64,000 nt of DNA from Poecilobothrus nobilitatus (GCA_947095535.1 OX352772.1:378213643-378277642); one strand, 5' to 3'; shown: positions 1 through 11,983, numbered from the stretch's first letter. The notes: a model not told the origin generated them from the letters alone. Numbers and translations: made by a program.

Positions 1-1500
1 TGATCTGATTAATAAATCTTATTTTTTTCCATGGCTAACAATATTATTAATCTTTTGTGACAGAAGGCTTCTAAAATGATATTTTCTGTTTTTTTTTTTT
101 TTTTTTTAAATATCCATTTCTATAATATTTGGTAAGTTCCAGACTTCTGTTATGAAATATAATTATTTAAGTCTGCCGAATTTTATATTAATAAAAAAAT
201 TTCGAATATTTTATGTTATGTTTTATGTTAAAAATCTAAATTTCAACCTAAATAAACAAAACTATTTTAAAGTCTGTTACGAAGCTTTTACCAGCTTTTA
301 TACTAATGAAAACAAAATCAAGAATAAAATCGGCCTATTATTTTTTTCTTATAAATATGAAACTTACTATAAACTTTGCTCTTTTCACTTTCAGGCGTTT
401 TAATTTTATTAAGAGTACCTATTTTTATTTTTTTTTTTCCAAAACAAAGATTGAAAACGCCAACAGAAGATTAATAATTTATTATTAATTTATCGCTACG
501 ACTAGTTCATAATGGATGTGGCGGTCAAATTTAAAAATTAAAAATTTGCTGAATTTATTTTTATTGAAAATGTGTGTTTTTTAAGTATGTACTTTTCCTT
601 TTTGACTGTACTCACTTTTAATGAACGGTTTGTGTCTCTGATAATACTTCTAGTGGAAAATTTAGTCTTTGGTAATAATATTTACTAAATTTATTTATAT
701 TTTTAATAAACGGTTTGTGTCTCTTGATAATACTTTGAGTCAAAGATTTGTGTCTCTGGTAATAAAATTTTAACTTATTAAATAAATATACAGAAATATC
801 ATCATTGCCAGTTTAGTTTACATTCAGTGTGAGTGTTTTATTATAGATATAAAATATATTTTTTTACATGTTGGCAAGGTCTCGCCAACATCTTGTGTAT
901 TATATTATAAATATATCTTAAAATTTATATGGCACAACAGTTGTTTAACTAGTGCAGTTGAATTTGTGTAACTCGATCCAATGTAATTGTGGCGGTACAA
1001 TTGTACATTTCCCGCGCGAATGGGTCTTGTTTTTTACAACAAACTTTTTCAAATAAATATGCAGATTTCCATTAAAAGAAAAAATACCAACAGTTTTTGT
1101 GATTACTCAATTGTTAAACCGTTCAAATTGCTTGCTTATGTATTTTATATAAATGTATTATATATATTTTTTTGTTTGTTAATTTTTAGTACCAAGCCTA
1201 CAAGTTAGTTGTGTAATAAAAATACTAGAAAACCGTTTACTCACCCTAACTATAATTCTGTTACTCTGGAACTATACGCGAACGCGATTCGCGACTTTAC
1301 CGATACCGTTCAATATTTTACCACTACAGTACATTTAGATATGGAAATTTTCTTCCCAATAATTAACCAATGTTCTCACCACTCTTATATTTTACAACTT
1401 TTCAAGAAGTATATAATACTTTCAGTCCTTAAATAATTTTATAGTTTATAGTTTTTATTCACTCAAATAATAATTATATTAATAGTTTATAGGTCTTTAT
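1..1500. other. AT-rich stretch without a recognisable gene
   Basis: No convincing coding sequence is seen. The short open frames (for example 1209-1436, 75 codons) resemble no family I know. Two local structures stand out. An imperfect motif (core TTTGTGTCTCTGATAATA) occurs three times, near 625, 710 and 741. A stem-loop at 869-890 has 7-bp arms TGTTGGC/GCCAACA. The phrase TGTGGCGGT occurs near 516 and 985. This could be an old LTR or UTR of a retroelement, but no second copy in the window supports that. Confidence 0.3.
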
Positions 1501-1506
1501 TTTTTT

Positions 1507-1725
1507 TTTAAATAGAATTTAACCATCAAAAAAATTCTATTGATTAGGTTTTTCAAATAGATTTTAACCACCAAAAATTTTATAGATTAGGTTTTTCAAA
1601 TAGATTTTTAACCACCAAAAGTTTTATAGATTAGCCTTTTCAAATAGATTTTAAGCACGAGGAATTTTATAGATTAGTTTTTTCAAATAGAATTTAACCA
1701 CTAAAAATTGTATAGATTAACCCTT
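1507..1725. repeat. Minisatellite, about 43-bp period, five units
   Basis: Five imperfect units share TTTTTCAAATAGATTTTAA, then CCACCAAAAA and TTTATAGATTAG. Two further degenerate units with TTTTAACCACCA and TTTTAACCACAC lie at about 5705-5760, on the far side of the INE-1-like repeat. The array therefore appears to have been split by that insertion. Confidence 0.8.
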
Positions 1726-2685
1726 TTTTAGCACATTTCCAAAAAAAATTTTGAAAAAGTGTGCTTATTAGTTTCACTCTGTCCGTCCGTCTGTTTACAA
1801 AACTTCTACACCGTTAAAGATAGAGAAAAAAAAATTTTAACCATGGGTAGGACTCATAAAAAAAATAATTTTGTGGAACAACTTTATCATGTAGCCCCAT
1901 CCATTACGGAGCTACAGTCCCTCAAACTTTGAAAAAGCCCTATTTTTAAATGCATATATCTTATGTTCTGCTTAAGATTTTTTCAATCTGAAAACGTTAT
2001 TCGACAGGTATTATTATTTAACTTTGTAAATTAATATCAAAATTATACAATTTTTTTAAATTTAGTATTTAAATTTACCGTTATGTGAAAACCAAATTTT
2101 GCATAATTTTTCTACTTTCATAACTCCAGCACGCTTTTAGATAGAGGCTTGAAATTTTGAAACAAGAAAGAACTTTTAGAATTAGTATAAGTTTGCTCAG
2201 AAAATTTTTTTGGACCACCCCCTGTTTATGAGCTATTAAGGCTCAAAAATTTAAAATTTTAAACACCTGTAACTTAGGAACCTGTACACATTTTACTTCT
2301 GCAAGATATAAAAATTAAAGCTACACTACTATATTTTTACGTGTGTTAAAGGTTTATTTTAGTTGTAAAGGGTTCCAAAGTTGCAGCTCTTCAAAATTGC
2401 GAAAAAGCCACATTTTCAGATGTATATATCTCAGGCTTTGTAATAGTTTTGCAATCTAAAACCGCCAGAAGATCGAAAATTTTATTATCTATATAAAACA
2501 ATATCAAAATTATGTCATATTTTGTAATTTACTATTTAAATTTACCGTTATGTGAAAACCACATTTTGCATGAAATTTCTTTTTTCATAACTCCGGCACG
2601 CCTTTAGATAGAAACCTGAAATTTTGAGACAAGAAAGAACTTTTAGAATTAGTATAAGTTTCCTCAGAAAATTTTTTGGTAGCAC

Positions 2686-5346
2686 CAGTGGTGGGATTCA
2701 AGATATTTAACAACCGGTTCGCATCCGGAAAACAATTGAGAACCGGTTCGGCCGTAAAAAAAAAATCAAAAATTTGTTATCGTTTTTATTTCAATTCATT
2801 ATTTAATTTCATATATTATTTTAAATTAAAACAGTTAAAAAAAGGTAATAGAAACAGGATAGTTATTATTTATATACATAGAAAGTGTTTAAAATTATTT
2901 CAAATATTTCCAAATTGAAATTTGATTATCATTATAGTTTATTGGTGCAGGTTTTTTTACTCTGTTGTCATCTGCAGAGTGATTCTTCCTCAACCAAGTT
3001 TTAACAAATCGTTCAGGGTTCCATATGTCCAAAGGAAGACCAATTAAATTTATTACCATGAGATTAGAAACATTTTGAACAATTAAACGGTTTCTTTTTT
3101 CGGAATATATTAGATTCATTGTAGAAAACCCTCTTTCTGCTTCCGCAGAACTAATCGCTACAGTATTGATAATGTTTTTTGCTCTTTGTATTGATTTTGG
3201 AATGACAAAAATTTCGCGATTGCTTATAACATTTTCCAAAAAGTCACGGAAGTCATTTACGTCGATGTTGTATTTAAAAATATCTGTGAATTCGACCAAT
3301 TTCTCTTCTGCGGCTATCCATGGAACCACAATGTCATCGATGTTCCAAGAATCATGCTCCAGAACGCTAATAACTTCAAAAAGTTTATTGGTATCATTTT
3401 TCGTACTTTTTGTTGCCAATAAATGGTCATCATCATCCATTAGTCTTGTTCTCATATTAGCAATTACTGCGTCCAATAGTTTTTGGCGAGGGAGTCTACT
3501 GTAAATTGTATGCTCTATAAAATTAATATCTTTAAAAGCATCTGAATTGATGACTTCATTCACTTTCTTTTCATATATACCTTTATTTTCTTTAATCATT
3601 TTAATGGCCAACATGGATCTTCTTATTAAATTTTGGGCTCGTAAAATATTTAAATTTCTAGCTTGAAGCGCGTTTGAAACATATGAAATTTCTTGCAAAA
3701 TATCAATCATTATTGCTAAATCTTGTAAAAAGAATTTATTGCGAAGTCGATTAGCCATTCCTGAATATTTCGTATTAGAAACAAAATATTTATATAAAGC
3801 TGGATAAGCCCTCCATACAGCAATTGTTGCTCTTAAGCTGCAAGCGGCCCATCTAGGTCCTAAAACTCTGCCAATCTTTATAATTTCTAGCCCAAGTTCT
3901 TCAGAAATATTCTTAAGTTCTAACTGATTTTTATTTGATTTATGAAAAATCACGTATATTTTATCAATAAATATCTTGAAATGATTTATTTGTTTTGTTG
4001 TGTCAATAGAATCATCTAAAACCAATTGCAGACGATGGCTTAAACAATGCCAAATAATTGTGCCAGGGAAATCTTTTGAAAGTCTTGAGCTGACACCTGA
4101 TTTACGACCAAGCATTACACTTGCACCATCAGAACAAAATGCAATCAAATTTGATTTCAAATAATTTATATCGAATCCAACTTTACATATACTCTATAAC
4201 ATGGTCGTGTATATGGTTTCAGCATCTTGTGCTTCCAATTCAACTAAATCTAGAAATATTGTTGGTGGCACATCAGAATCTTCAACTTTTAAATAAATTA
4301 TTAGTACAGATTTACTAGATATAGTCGAGGCTTCATCGATTATGATGCAAATTTTCAAATCCTTTGCGATTATTTTGCAAAATATTTCTTTTTTTATTTC
4401 TGATGCAATATGATCAATAATTTTAACTGCAGTTTTGCGAGAATGGAGTCCCACTCCCATGCTCAATCCATTTTTAACTTGTAGTTCAATCTCATTTTGA
4501 ATATCAGAAAATGGTCTGCATCTTTTTGCTATACTGTAAACAGTATTAAAGATTTTGCATGTAGAATCGACGTATTTTTCATTACCTTTATCGAAACATT
4601 GCAAAATTACGTCTTGTGAACGATCTTTTAACTGCTGTACACTAACTAGGTGAGCCTTAGATGAAAAGTGTTCATTCATTTTTGTTCGGAGAGATGCTTG
4701 TTTATTTTTTCCAGATGCTTCAATATTGCAGCTTTTCCATTCAACTGATACATGAATTCCCTTCGCTTTAATTGAATCTATTTGCGCGCAATAATTACAA
4801 CCCAATTTTTTATTTCGAACTAATAAGCCATCATATTTCTTCTGAAAATCTTGAAATTGCAAGGGCTTCCAGCAATCTGGGAGATTGTGTTTTACTTCGT
4901 CATTGATTTGCACAGTATTAGCTGAATGCTTTTACTGTTTGTATAATATTACTTAATTCCCCGTTTGTTATTGGCGTTATATCTTGACCAGGCTTCACCT
5001 TCTTTAGAAAAAAATCAGACAAAACTGGTTGTCCACCGCGCTTCATGATGGCTAAAATAATACCGAGAAATTTAACATATAATTAAGTAAAACTAACACA
5101 ATTTGACATAAATTTAACGTCAATTGTTTTCTCATAAAATTAATTTAACAATAACTATTTATTAATATATACTTACAATTTTAATACAATTTGTTGTTAC
5201 AAACACTACCTAAAGAAAACTGGAAAAATATAAAACAAATTTAAACCACACTCACGAAAACTTTTTAAAACCATAAATTCAAATCATAAATTTTTGGTAA
5301 AGCATACTTCGGTAAATTTTTTGAATTTTGCTGAATCCCACCACTG
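2686..5346 (-). mobile_element. hAT transposon with intact ends, 2661 bp
   Basis: Perfect 15-bp terminal inverted repeats, CAGTGGTGGGATTCA at 2686-2700 and its complement at 5332-5346, are flanked by an exact 8-bp direct repeat GGTAGCAC (2678-2685 and 5347-5354). An 8-bp target duplication and CAG-starting ends are diagnostic of the hAT superfamily. The element lies inside the second tandem unit of the INE-1-like repeat, whose sequence continues on both sides. Inside is one transposase gene on the minus strand, broken by frameshifts. The ends look mobilisable if transposase were supplied in trans; this is inference. Confidence 0.93.
2895..5046 (-). pseudogene. hAT transposase (KIAA1586/ZMYM6-like), frameshifted
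   Basis: Three consecutive minus-strand segments form one transposase of roughly 700 residues. The first starts at 5046 (MKRGGQPVLSDFFLKK) and stops near 4918. The second (4913-4194) holds Cys/His-containing N-terminal sequence (GCNYC, then HFSSKAHL) and the start of the RNase H-like core (CIIIDEAST). The third (4160-2895, 421 aa) has FCSDGASVMLGRKSGV, then CLSHRLQLVLDD, and ends with the hAT C-terminal dimerisation motif SSAEAERGFSTMN. The frames shift near 4918 and between 4194 and 4160, so no full protein can be made. The length and order match vertebrate and insect KIAA1586-like hAT proteins. The family is clear; the subfamily is less so. Confidence 0.88.
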
Positions 5347-5699
5347 GGTAGCACCCCCTCTTTAAGAGTTATTATGCCTCAAAAATTGAAAATTTGCTAT
5401 TTTTAGACACCTATAACTTAGACATCTTTAAAAATTTTTCTTCGGCAAGACATGAAAATTAAAGATTCAATAATATATTTTTACGTGTGTTAACGGTTTT
5501 TTTTAGTTTTAAAGGGTTCCCGACTTACAGCCCCTCAAAATTCCAGAAAAGTGTTATTTTCACATATTTTCTTAATACAAAAAATTTTTTAAATTTTATT
5601 TTTTAAATTTTCAAATTTTTGTGCAAGTCACAATTCTAAACAGTTTGTATTGAGTTTTGGAAATGTGCGCTTTTAAAAACCGTTAGTTTACATTCTACC

Positions 5700-6194
5700 T
5701 TGTTTTATTAAATTTTAACCACCATATTATAGTTTTTTCAAAATAAATTTTAACCACACTAGATCGATTTTACAATTTATAACGATTCGGCAAGAAGGAC
5801 CATGTTTTGCATTGGGCTTAACGACGCAAGAGTTTTATTATAAAGTAAGAAACACAAAAGTTGTTAATTTTAAATGTTATTATGCATTTATTCCATATAC
5901 TAGTAAAATGTTTTAGAATTCAAAATGTACAATAAACGACAAAATAAATTTTAAGTGTTCTTGACGGTGATTCGGTAACGATTAAACAAAAATTAAAATG
6001 TCCTAATTATGTACATAATCATATATTCATCTTCCTGTAATATAGGTCATTGACCTTGAATGCAAAATGCATTTTCTATATATGGTAAAAAAAACTGATC
6101 TACTATATTACATAAGGAACATATTATTACATAACAAAAAAAATATTTGAATATTACCTTATCAACAATGTTCCTAAACATTTATATATTATTA
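5700..6194. other. Non-coding AT-rich spacer
   Basis: After two degenerate minisatellite units (to about 5760) I see no coding sequence or recognisable repeat up to the Helitron. Confidence 0.4.
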
Positions 6195-6595
6195 TCATAA
6201 TATTTAATCTGTAAATGACAGATATTTAAAACAATTTTACTCAATGATTTACCAACCAACTTTAATTTTTTTCTTTTTAAATGATAAATATTCAGTATAG
6301 CCATCTTACAAAATTAATATTTTTCCAAAATTTTCTGATTTTCATTAATAATTTTCCATTTTTATAAAAAACCCATGTAAAGTATATACATATGTATCAT
6401 ATAATATGTATAATCTATACCTATAATATACATATTCAAAAACGACGCTCTTTTATTCCGTTGAATTTTAAATTTTGTTTTGTTGTTTTTGCTTTTTGTT
6501 TTTTTTCTAACATAAAAAAAATTTTAAAATATAGTTTGCATGGTGGGAAATAGAAACTTCACAATATAATTGAATATAAACGTCAAAACTTCAGT

Positions 6596-6680
6596 GGGGA
6601 GTTTGGTGCAGTGGTAGAGTGGCCGCTTCTTATACTTTAGAAGTCTTTAGTTTTGCAAGTTCGATTCTATTCTATTTTTT
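6596..6680 (+). repeat. tRNA-like segment in Helitron A, module 1
   Basis: Box-A-like TGGTGCAGTGG at 6604-6614 and box-B-like AAGTTCGATTC at 6657-6667 have normal tRNA spacing and are followed by a T-run from about 6676. I do not call it a functional tRNA because the acceptor arms do not pair well and the same segment recurs in every Helitron module. It probably descends from a tRNA or a SINE head. Confidence 0.6.
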
Positions 6681-7099
6681 TTTTTTTTTATTTCTAATAT
6701 TTTATACGAAATAAATTCTTACATATCACAATATTTAATCTGTAAATGACAGATATTTAAAACCATTTTACTCAATGATTTACCAACCAACTTTAATTTT
6801 TTTCTTTTTAAATGATAAATATTCAGTATAGCCATCTTACAAAATTAATATTTTTCCAAAATTTTCTGATTTTCATTAATAATTTTCCATTTTTATAAAA
6901 AACCCATGTAAAGTATATACATATGTATCATATAATATGTATAATCTATACCTATAATATACATATTCAAAAACGACGCTCTTTGATTCCGTTAAATTTT
7001 TGTTTTATTTTTCTTTTCGATTAAAAATTTTAAAATATTGGTTGTATGGTAGGAGTAGGAATTTCACAACATAACTGAATATAAACATTAAAATTTCAG

Positions 7100-7190
7100 T
7101 TTAGTGTTTAGTACAGCGGTAGAGTGTGGGGTTATCAATAGTTGCTTTTTGATTTTGCAAGTTCGATTCAGTTCTGTTTTTTTTTTTGTT
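7100..7190 (+). repeat. tRNA-like segment in Helitron A, module 2
   Basis: A diverged counterpart of the module 1 segment: box-A-like TAGTACAGCGG (7109-7119), box-B-like AAGTTCGATTC (7159-7169), then a long T-run. Confidence 0.55.
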
Positions 7191-7572
7191 TTTTTTTTTA
7201 TATTTTAAACGAAATAAATTCTTACATATCATAATATCATCATAATATTTAATCTGTATTAATAGATATTTAAAACCCTTTTACTCAATGATTTACCATC
7301 TTAGGCTTCTTATAATATATACATATATAATATATACATATATATTGAGTTTCCAATACTCAATAAATCAAGGGCAACTTCTAAAAGATAATAATAATCG
7401 TGATTTTACAAAAAATATCATTTACAAAGAAATTTTAAATTCATAAAGGCTATAGTTATTGAAAATTGTATTTTTACATTTTAAATAAAATCATAAAGAA
7501 ACTATACTGTGTATATTGTATTGTAATTGCTAATTAAAACACCTCGAATTTCGAGAGGCGGGCGAATACTAG

Positions 7573-8115
7573 TAACTTTTTATTTGGTTACAAAAAAATT
7601 TTGTATATTTGATCTTTTTCTTCTATATCTATTATCTTTCTATCTTTATCTATTTATCTGGAGAGTTGAACAATTCAATAATTTTAATAAATTAATTAGT
7701 TTAAAGCAACTTTTAAGATAAGTAAGTAAAAAATTCAAAGTAGTATAATTGAATATAAAATAAAACAAAATTTAAATATAATTCGAAAAATTTTGTTAAT
7801 TTGAAATTTACAGAAAAGAAAAAAAAATCTAAATGAACAAATAATGTTGGATGCTGAGATACAAATTTTGCTATGATGTTTTGGTGTTATTCCATATTCA
7901 GATAAGTAATTTGTTTTCATTATTTTAGTATATTGGATTCTCTTGGATAGTTTTTAATTTCTTGTTAGTTTAACGGTTGCACAGGATGCGACATATACTA
8001 AAACGACATACTACAAAAAGTTTAAATGATATTATGATGACGGGAGCTAATTTACAACCAATCGTAGTGGAAATATTATTGAGATGGCGAAAATATAAAA
8101 TAGTTTTCATACCAT
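7573..8115. other. No recognisable gene
   Basis: AT-rich sequence between Helitron A and the BEL/Pao remnant; short frames only, none resembling a known family. Confidence 0.4.
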
Positions 8116-8121
8116 TAAAAT

Positions 8122-8760
8122 AAAGTTATTGTTTCAAGAAATATGGGTAGAGGAAACTGACTGGGATGATGCAGTTTCTGATAGAATTTTAAAAGAATGA
8201 CAGAAAATCAAAACAGAATTGCCACATATTGAAAGACTTGAACTCGCACGTTGGATTAATTATGAAACTTCTGTAGAAATCTGTGACATACATGGATTTT
8301 CAAATGCTTATGTAAAAGCATACGATGCAGTCGTATACCTACGAACATTGCAGCAAATGGTCATATTTCGGTAAAACTTGTTGCAGCTAAATAAGGTCGC
8401 GCCACTAAGATCTCAATTATCATTGCCAAGATTGGAGTTATGTGGTGCATTATTGTTAGCCAGATTAATGAAAGTAGTAAAACGCAGTTTAGATATTGAA
8501 AATATCAAGTCCTTTGCGTGGACAGCTTTGACAATTTTTTTATCATGGTTACAAGGTGATTCACACCGTTGGAAAACATTTGTTGGAAACAGAGTGTCAG
8601 AAATACAATCAATATTAGATTTTGAAAAATGGTATAACGTCAACTCACAAGCAAATCCAGCAGATTTAACATCTCGAGGAATTTATCCATCCAAAATACA
8701 ATATAATACTTTGTAGTAGGAAGGTCTTACTTGGCTCAAACAAAAGATATTTAAACTCTT
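8122..8760 (+). pseudogene. BEL/Pao retrotransposon Pol fragment (RNase H region)
   Basis: Conceptual translation in adjoining frames gives VEETDWDD, LPHIERLELARW, DIHGFSNA, VAPLRSQLSLPRLELCGALL, FLSWLQGD, RWKTFVGNRVSEIQ and NPADLTSRG in that order. This is the hallmark series of the BEL/Pao Pol segment between reverse transcriptase and integrase. The longest open part is 8378-8716 (112 codons). Stops at about 8198 and 8372 break the frame. No LTRs, protease or integrase are seen nearby, so this is an isolated remnant. Confidence 0.88.
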
Positions 8761-8962
8761 TCCGAAAGTGACGTATTCGACGCAATCACGAATCTTGACA
8801 CGAAAAAAGGTGCTGGTCCAAATTTGATCCCAGCAATTGTTTTTCTATAATTGTGCTGTTTACTTAACTTTACATTTTATCTTTAATAATTTCGTCCGGT
8901 ACTTTTCAGATGCATGGAAATCTTCTTTTCTTACCCCTATTCATTTTTTCTCGTGTTGCGGT
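8755..8962 (+). pseudogene. Non-LTR reverse transcriptase N-terminal fragment
   Basis: The translation LSESDVFDAITNLDTKKGAG, followed by PNLIP and, after a stop, SDAWKSSFLTPI, matches the region just before the RT core of Jockey/CR1-type elements (KGAGPDGIP, then FP..WK.S.ITPI). It abuts the BEL/Pao remnant directly. Nothing of the catalytic core follows. Confidence 0.72.
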
Positions 8963-9820
8963 TAGGTGCACATGACAGAATATTTTGGCTTAAATTATTA
9001 ATTATTATTTTCTTACTATAGTGAATTTACCTTTTTTTTTTAGATTAGAAGGGATAAAAATTAAAAAAAAAAAGCAATCTAACGCTCAAATCTAACTCTT
9101 AAAGCATCACGCTCTTAAAGCATCAACGGCTTGTGATCATTAGTTCAGTCCTAAGTCATAATTTTCTAAAACGAATATAAGCTTATGGAGAATATAGTTA
9201 AAAAAAAATATGGTTACGTAATCTCGCGTTTTACAAGTACAAAGTCCCTCCTAATTCACAATTTCACATACAGATACTCCACAAAACATCAACCCTGATT
9301 TGGTAACCAGTTACAACATCGCTTCCAATATTATGTTTTTGTATACATGTTTTAAAAATAGTAAGAAATGCCGCAAATCCCTTGTAGCCAAGTTATTGAA
9401 GCTCTGATTTTGTAGCCTAACTCTTATATACCTACTGTAAAGTTTCTGTTACTGTAAAACCTTGTAATATAATGTTGAAAAAATGTAAAGATTATACAAT
9501 TTACTTTTGCAGTTGTAGGCTAGGTTAACAAATAGCTACTATTGTTAAGTAGTGTATAAATTAATATTTTTCTATTTTCTAATTATATTTGAAGTAATTA
9601 AAAAATGAACTAAATATTTAAGAGAATTGTTAACTAGATAATTAACTGGAATAAAACGGAATAAAATCCAATTGTTTTAAAAGAGCAGCACATTTCGCAA
9701 AGGATAGCTTAGAATATTGTGACTTGTACAAAAATGGGTAATGTTTTTTACAATTTTATGTATATAAATCTCGATAAGAAACGTCTTAGTTAACTGCGAT
9801 CCCTCGTTAAGAGCACAGAA
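8963..9820. other. No recognisable gene
   Basis: AT-rich, many stops in all frames. No repeat shared with the rest of the window was noticed. Confidence 0.35.
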
Positions 9821-9824
9821 ACAC

Positions 9825-10068
9825 CATGAACACAAACACCATAACCCATATAATGTTTTTTTGGATATACTAAAACAATTTAATTCACGAATACAGAAAG
9901 AAAACCGAGAAGTAATTTTATTTATGCACAATGCAGCATGTCATAAAACCTCAATTTCATTTGAAAATTTAAAAAACCACTTTTTCCTGCTAATACTTTT
10001 TCCCCAGCCATTAAACTTAGGCATAATTCACTGTTATAAGGTTTATTATAGACAGCGCACAAGATTTT
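9825..10068 (+). pseudogene. pogo/Tigger (DDE_1) transposase fragment
   Basis: The 69-codon frame at 9861-10070 reads FNSRIQKENREVILFMHNAA, then CHKTSISFENLKN, then QPLNLGIIHCYKVYYRQ. This corresponds to the second half of the DDE_1 domain of pogo/Tigger/jerky proteins (family pattern: FD..M..E.RKILLF.DNAPCH, then PLDQGII..FK..YR). The second catalytic Asp, normally in the DNAPCH motif, is His here (HNAACH), and the PLDQGI motif reads PLNLGI. It is therefore a dead relic. No termini are visible. Confidence 0.78.
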
Positions 10069-10593
10069 AACACGAGATTTTCAAAAACCGAAAACTATTA
10101 TATGTAATTATAATTTGTTTTTCAACACTTACACAGGTGAGTAGCTCGCCGGATTTAATTTACCATCATCTCTATATTGACTTGCAGGTGTTTTGAGGAT
10201 AGCGGTTTTTGCAGCCTGGAAACGTAAAATAAAAATATGTAATTAAAAAAAGAATAAATAACTAAATGAAACAAAACACTATTTTTTTTTATTTTAACTT
10301 TGTAATTATATTAAAAAAGGAAATGAAGAAATCTGTAATTATATTAAAAAGGAAAATCTGTTATTATATTAAAGAAATCTAGTAATAAACAAAATATCCT
10401 TACTTTACAGAATTCTAGATTTCATTTGTTTTTTGACATTTCCATTATAACCTATACCAAAGTTCGTGTAACTATGCAAGCAAAATACAAAATGTTTAGC
10501 ATGTTTAAGTTATGTTATTAAATATGCTACTATAATATGTACTATAATTTGGTCTTGCTGCTGTTTTGGGGGACGTTTAGTAGAAGAATTTGA

Positions 10594-10760
10594 AATTCGT
10601 TTTATACCCGCACTCGTACGAACATAGTTCTAAAAGAGTATTGTAAATTTGCTATTATATTTGTTATACTGTCCGTTCGTTCGTCCGTACTATAACTCAA
10701 AAAATAATAGGGTTAGGATTCTGAAATTTTTATTATTCTCAAGAAATTAGAGAAGCGACC
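10594..10760 (-). repeat. INE-1-like repeat remnant
   Basis: Contains TTTTATACCCGCACTCGTACG, the GTCCGTTCGTTCGTCCGT stretch and ACTATAACTCAAAAAATAAT. This is the order seen at the 3' end of the full copy at 16600-18272, in opposite orientation, and resembles dipteran INE-1-type repeats. Confidence 0.5.
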
Positions 10761-11683
10761 AAATATAGAAAAAGTAATGAGAAATAATAAAAAACACAAA
10801 ATAAAAAAAAAACAAAATGCTCAAGAGTAACAAATAAATCAATCATAGTATGGTAAATAATTGGTGAATGGTAATACAAAATTCAATAAAAAATCAATAA
10901 TTAAATAAACACATGTTCTATTCTAAACTACGTTCACTATAATATGTATGAAACTGAAATGCATGTAGTTATATTATATCCAAAATAGTTTCCTAATAAT
11001 GGCAAGAAGCAAGTAATTCTCTTGTTAAAGTAAGAGAAACTTTCTATATCTAGACAAGTAAGTCGTTATAGAAATTTAAGCAATTATAAAGGCAATTCGT
11101 TTTTTGTTTTTCAATTCTGAATAGTGAAAGATGATAGTTTGATTTATTTTGTTATATGTAATTTTTAAAAGAAGAAAACAATGGAACTCAAATGTTTAAA
11201 TATTTTTATTAATTATTGATTTTAATAACTTTAATTTTGTTTAAATTATTATTATAATTATAGTAACTTTAAGTTCAGACTCTGCGTACTGACTGAAGTT
11301 CTGTTTCTGATTTCTTGTTTTCTGCTATTTTATCATATATCCATTGCTTGTAATTTACCCATAGATGCTGATCTCTTTTTGATGTTTCATGAAGAACGCT
11401 TATGTCTAATTAATTTTTTTTGCTGTATTGATTACTTTGGCGAAGGCTGAATTTTTTGGGACCTGTACTTCTTCTTGCAGAACTACAACTTGTTGTAGGC
11501 GTCTTTTGTTATTAGTTTTCTTTGTTCCACTGTTAGGAAGTCACCCCTGATAATAAAGCATCGATTCTTGTCGACGAGACATCTTAAAATTTTGTAAAAA
11601 ATTATCAAGTTTAATGGCAATAACTTTTATGAAGTTATGCTCTAGCCCAACAGGTTCAGACTTCTTACACCTCTTGGAACTTA
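10761..11683. other. No recognisable gene
   Basis: AT-rich sequence with no supported feature. A somewhat less AT-rich patch at 11280-11560 gives only short, interrupted frames. Confidence 0.35.
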
Positions 11684-11983
11684 ATGAACTTATCTTACAA
11701 AAGATGCTTAAGTTTTATGGAAAAAATTTCTGTACTGGTACAAGGTCGGGTAGCTGCCATAGAACTTCTCTTTTTAAATGAAAATAACTCCGAGTCTATT
11801 GAAGCTAGGATAAGTTACGCACTGTTATACTACAACAATTTACATATAACACAAATTTGTTATTGGTTTTTCATTGAATGTTTTGAAGAAAAAAGAAAAC
11901 AAGAAAATAACAACAAAATCAATTTTGTGTTATACAAAACGCGAAGCAAAGAAAAAGAATACAAATTCCAAAGAATAGAATAA
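11684..11983 (+). other. Unrecognised 99-codon open frame
   Basis: Starts MNLSYKRCLSFMEKISVLVQ and ends in a Lys/Glu/Asn-rich tail. I do not recognise the family. Composition is fairly protein-like in the first half (few Lys/Asn homopolymers), but no splice sites, neighbours or homologous copies in the window support it. It may be a fragment of a retroelement gag or ORF1, or chance. Confidence 0.2.

Larger units (their letters stand above)
1726..5690 (-). mobile_element. INE-1-like (Helentron-type) repeat, split by a hAT element
   Basis: Without the hAT insert, about 1.3 kb of non-coding repeat remains. The right end (5347-5665), read on the minus strand, matches 16600 onward: GCGCACATTTCC, then TTGAGGGGCTG, then ACACACGTAAAAATATATTA. 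The left end carries GCACATTTCC, a stem-loop closing with GTGTGC near 1764, and the GTCCGTCCGTCTG stretch at 1780-1793. Two tandem units about 465 bp apart share ACCGTTATGTGAAAACCA (2077 and 2543), followed by CATAACTCC and TTAGAATTAGTATAAGTTT. The INE-1/Helentron assignment rests on resemblance of the better copy at 16600-18272 and is an inference. No coding capacity is visible. Confidence 0.55.
6195..7572 (+). mobile_element. Non-autonomous Helitron, copy A, 1378 bp
   Basis: The element starts with TC (6195) after A and ends CTAG (7569-7572) before T. A hairpin CTCGAATTTCGAG (7543-7555) lies 13 nt upstream of the end. These are the classical Helitron termini. A second copy at 49136-50515 is collinear over its full length. 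Inside are tandem modules of about 531 and 514 bp plus a partial third, each starting AATATTTAATCTGTA (6199, 6730, 7244). The first two modules end in a tRNA-like segment followed by a T-run. There is no Rep/helicase ORF, so the element depends on an autonomous relative. Confidence 0.85.

Noticed and set aside
152..488. Two overlapping 60-83-codon plus-strand ORFs
   Set aside because: Asn/Lys/Phe/Tyr-rich chance frames with no motif or conserved feature.
1507..1725. CRISPR-like array
   Set aside because: The 43-bp units are continuous and degenerate with no unique spacers, in a eukaryotic genome; it is a minisatellite.
3166..3504. 112-codon plus-strand ORF within the hAT element
   Set aside because: Antisense to the recognisable hAT transposase C-terminal domain.
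6596..6680. A functional tRNA gene
   Set aside because: Boxes A and B are present, but the acceptor stem does not pair convincingly and the segment recurs at the same place in every Helitron module, so it is a repeat component.
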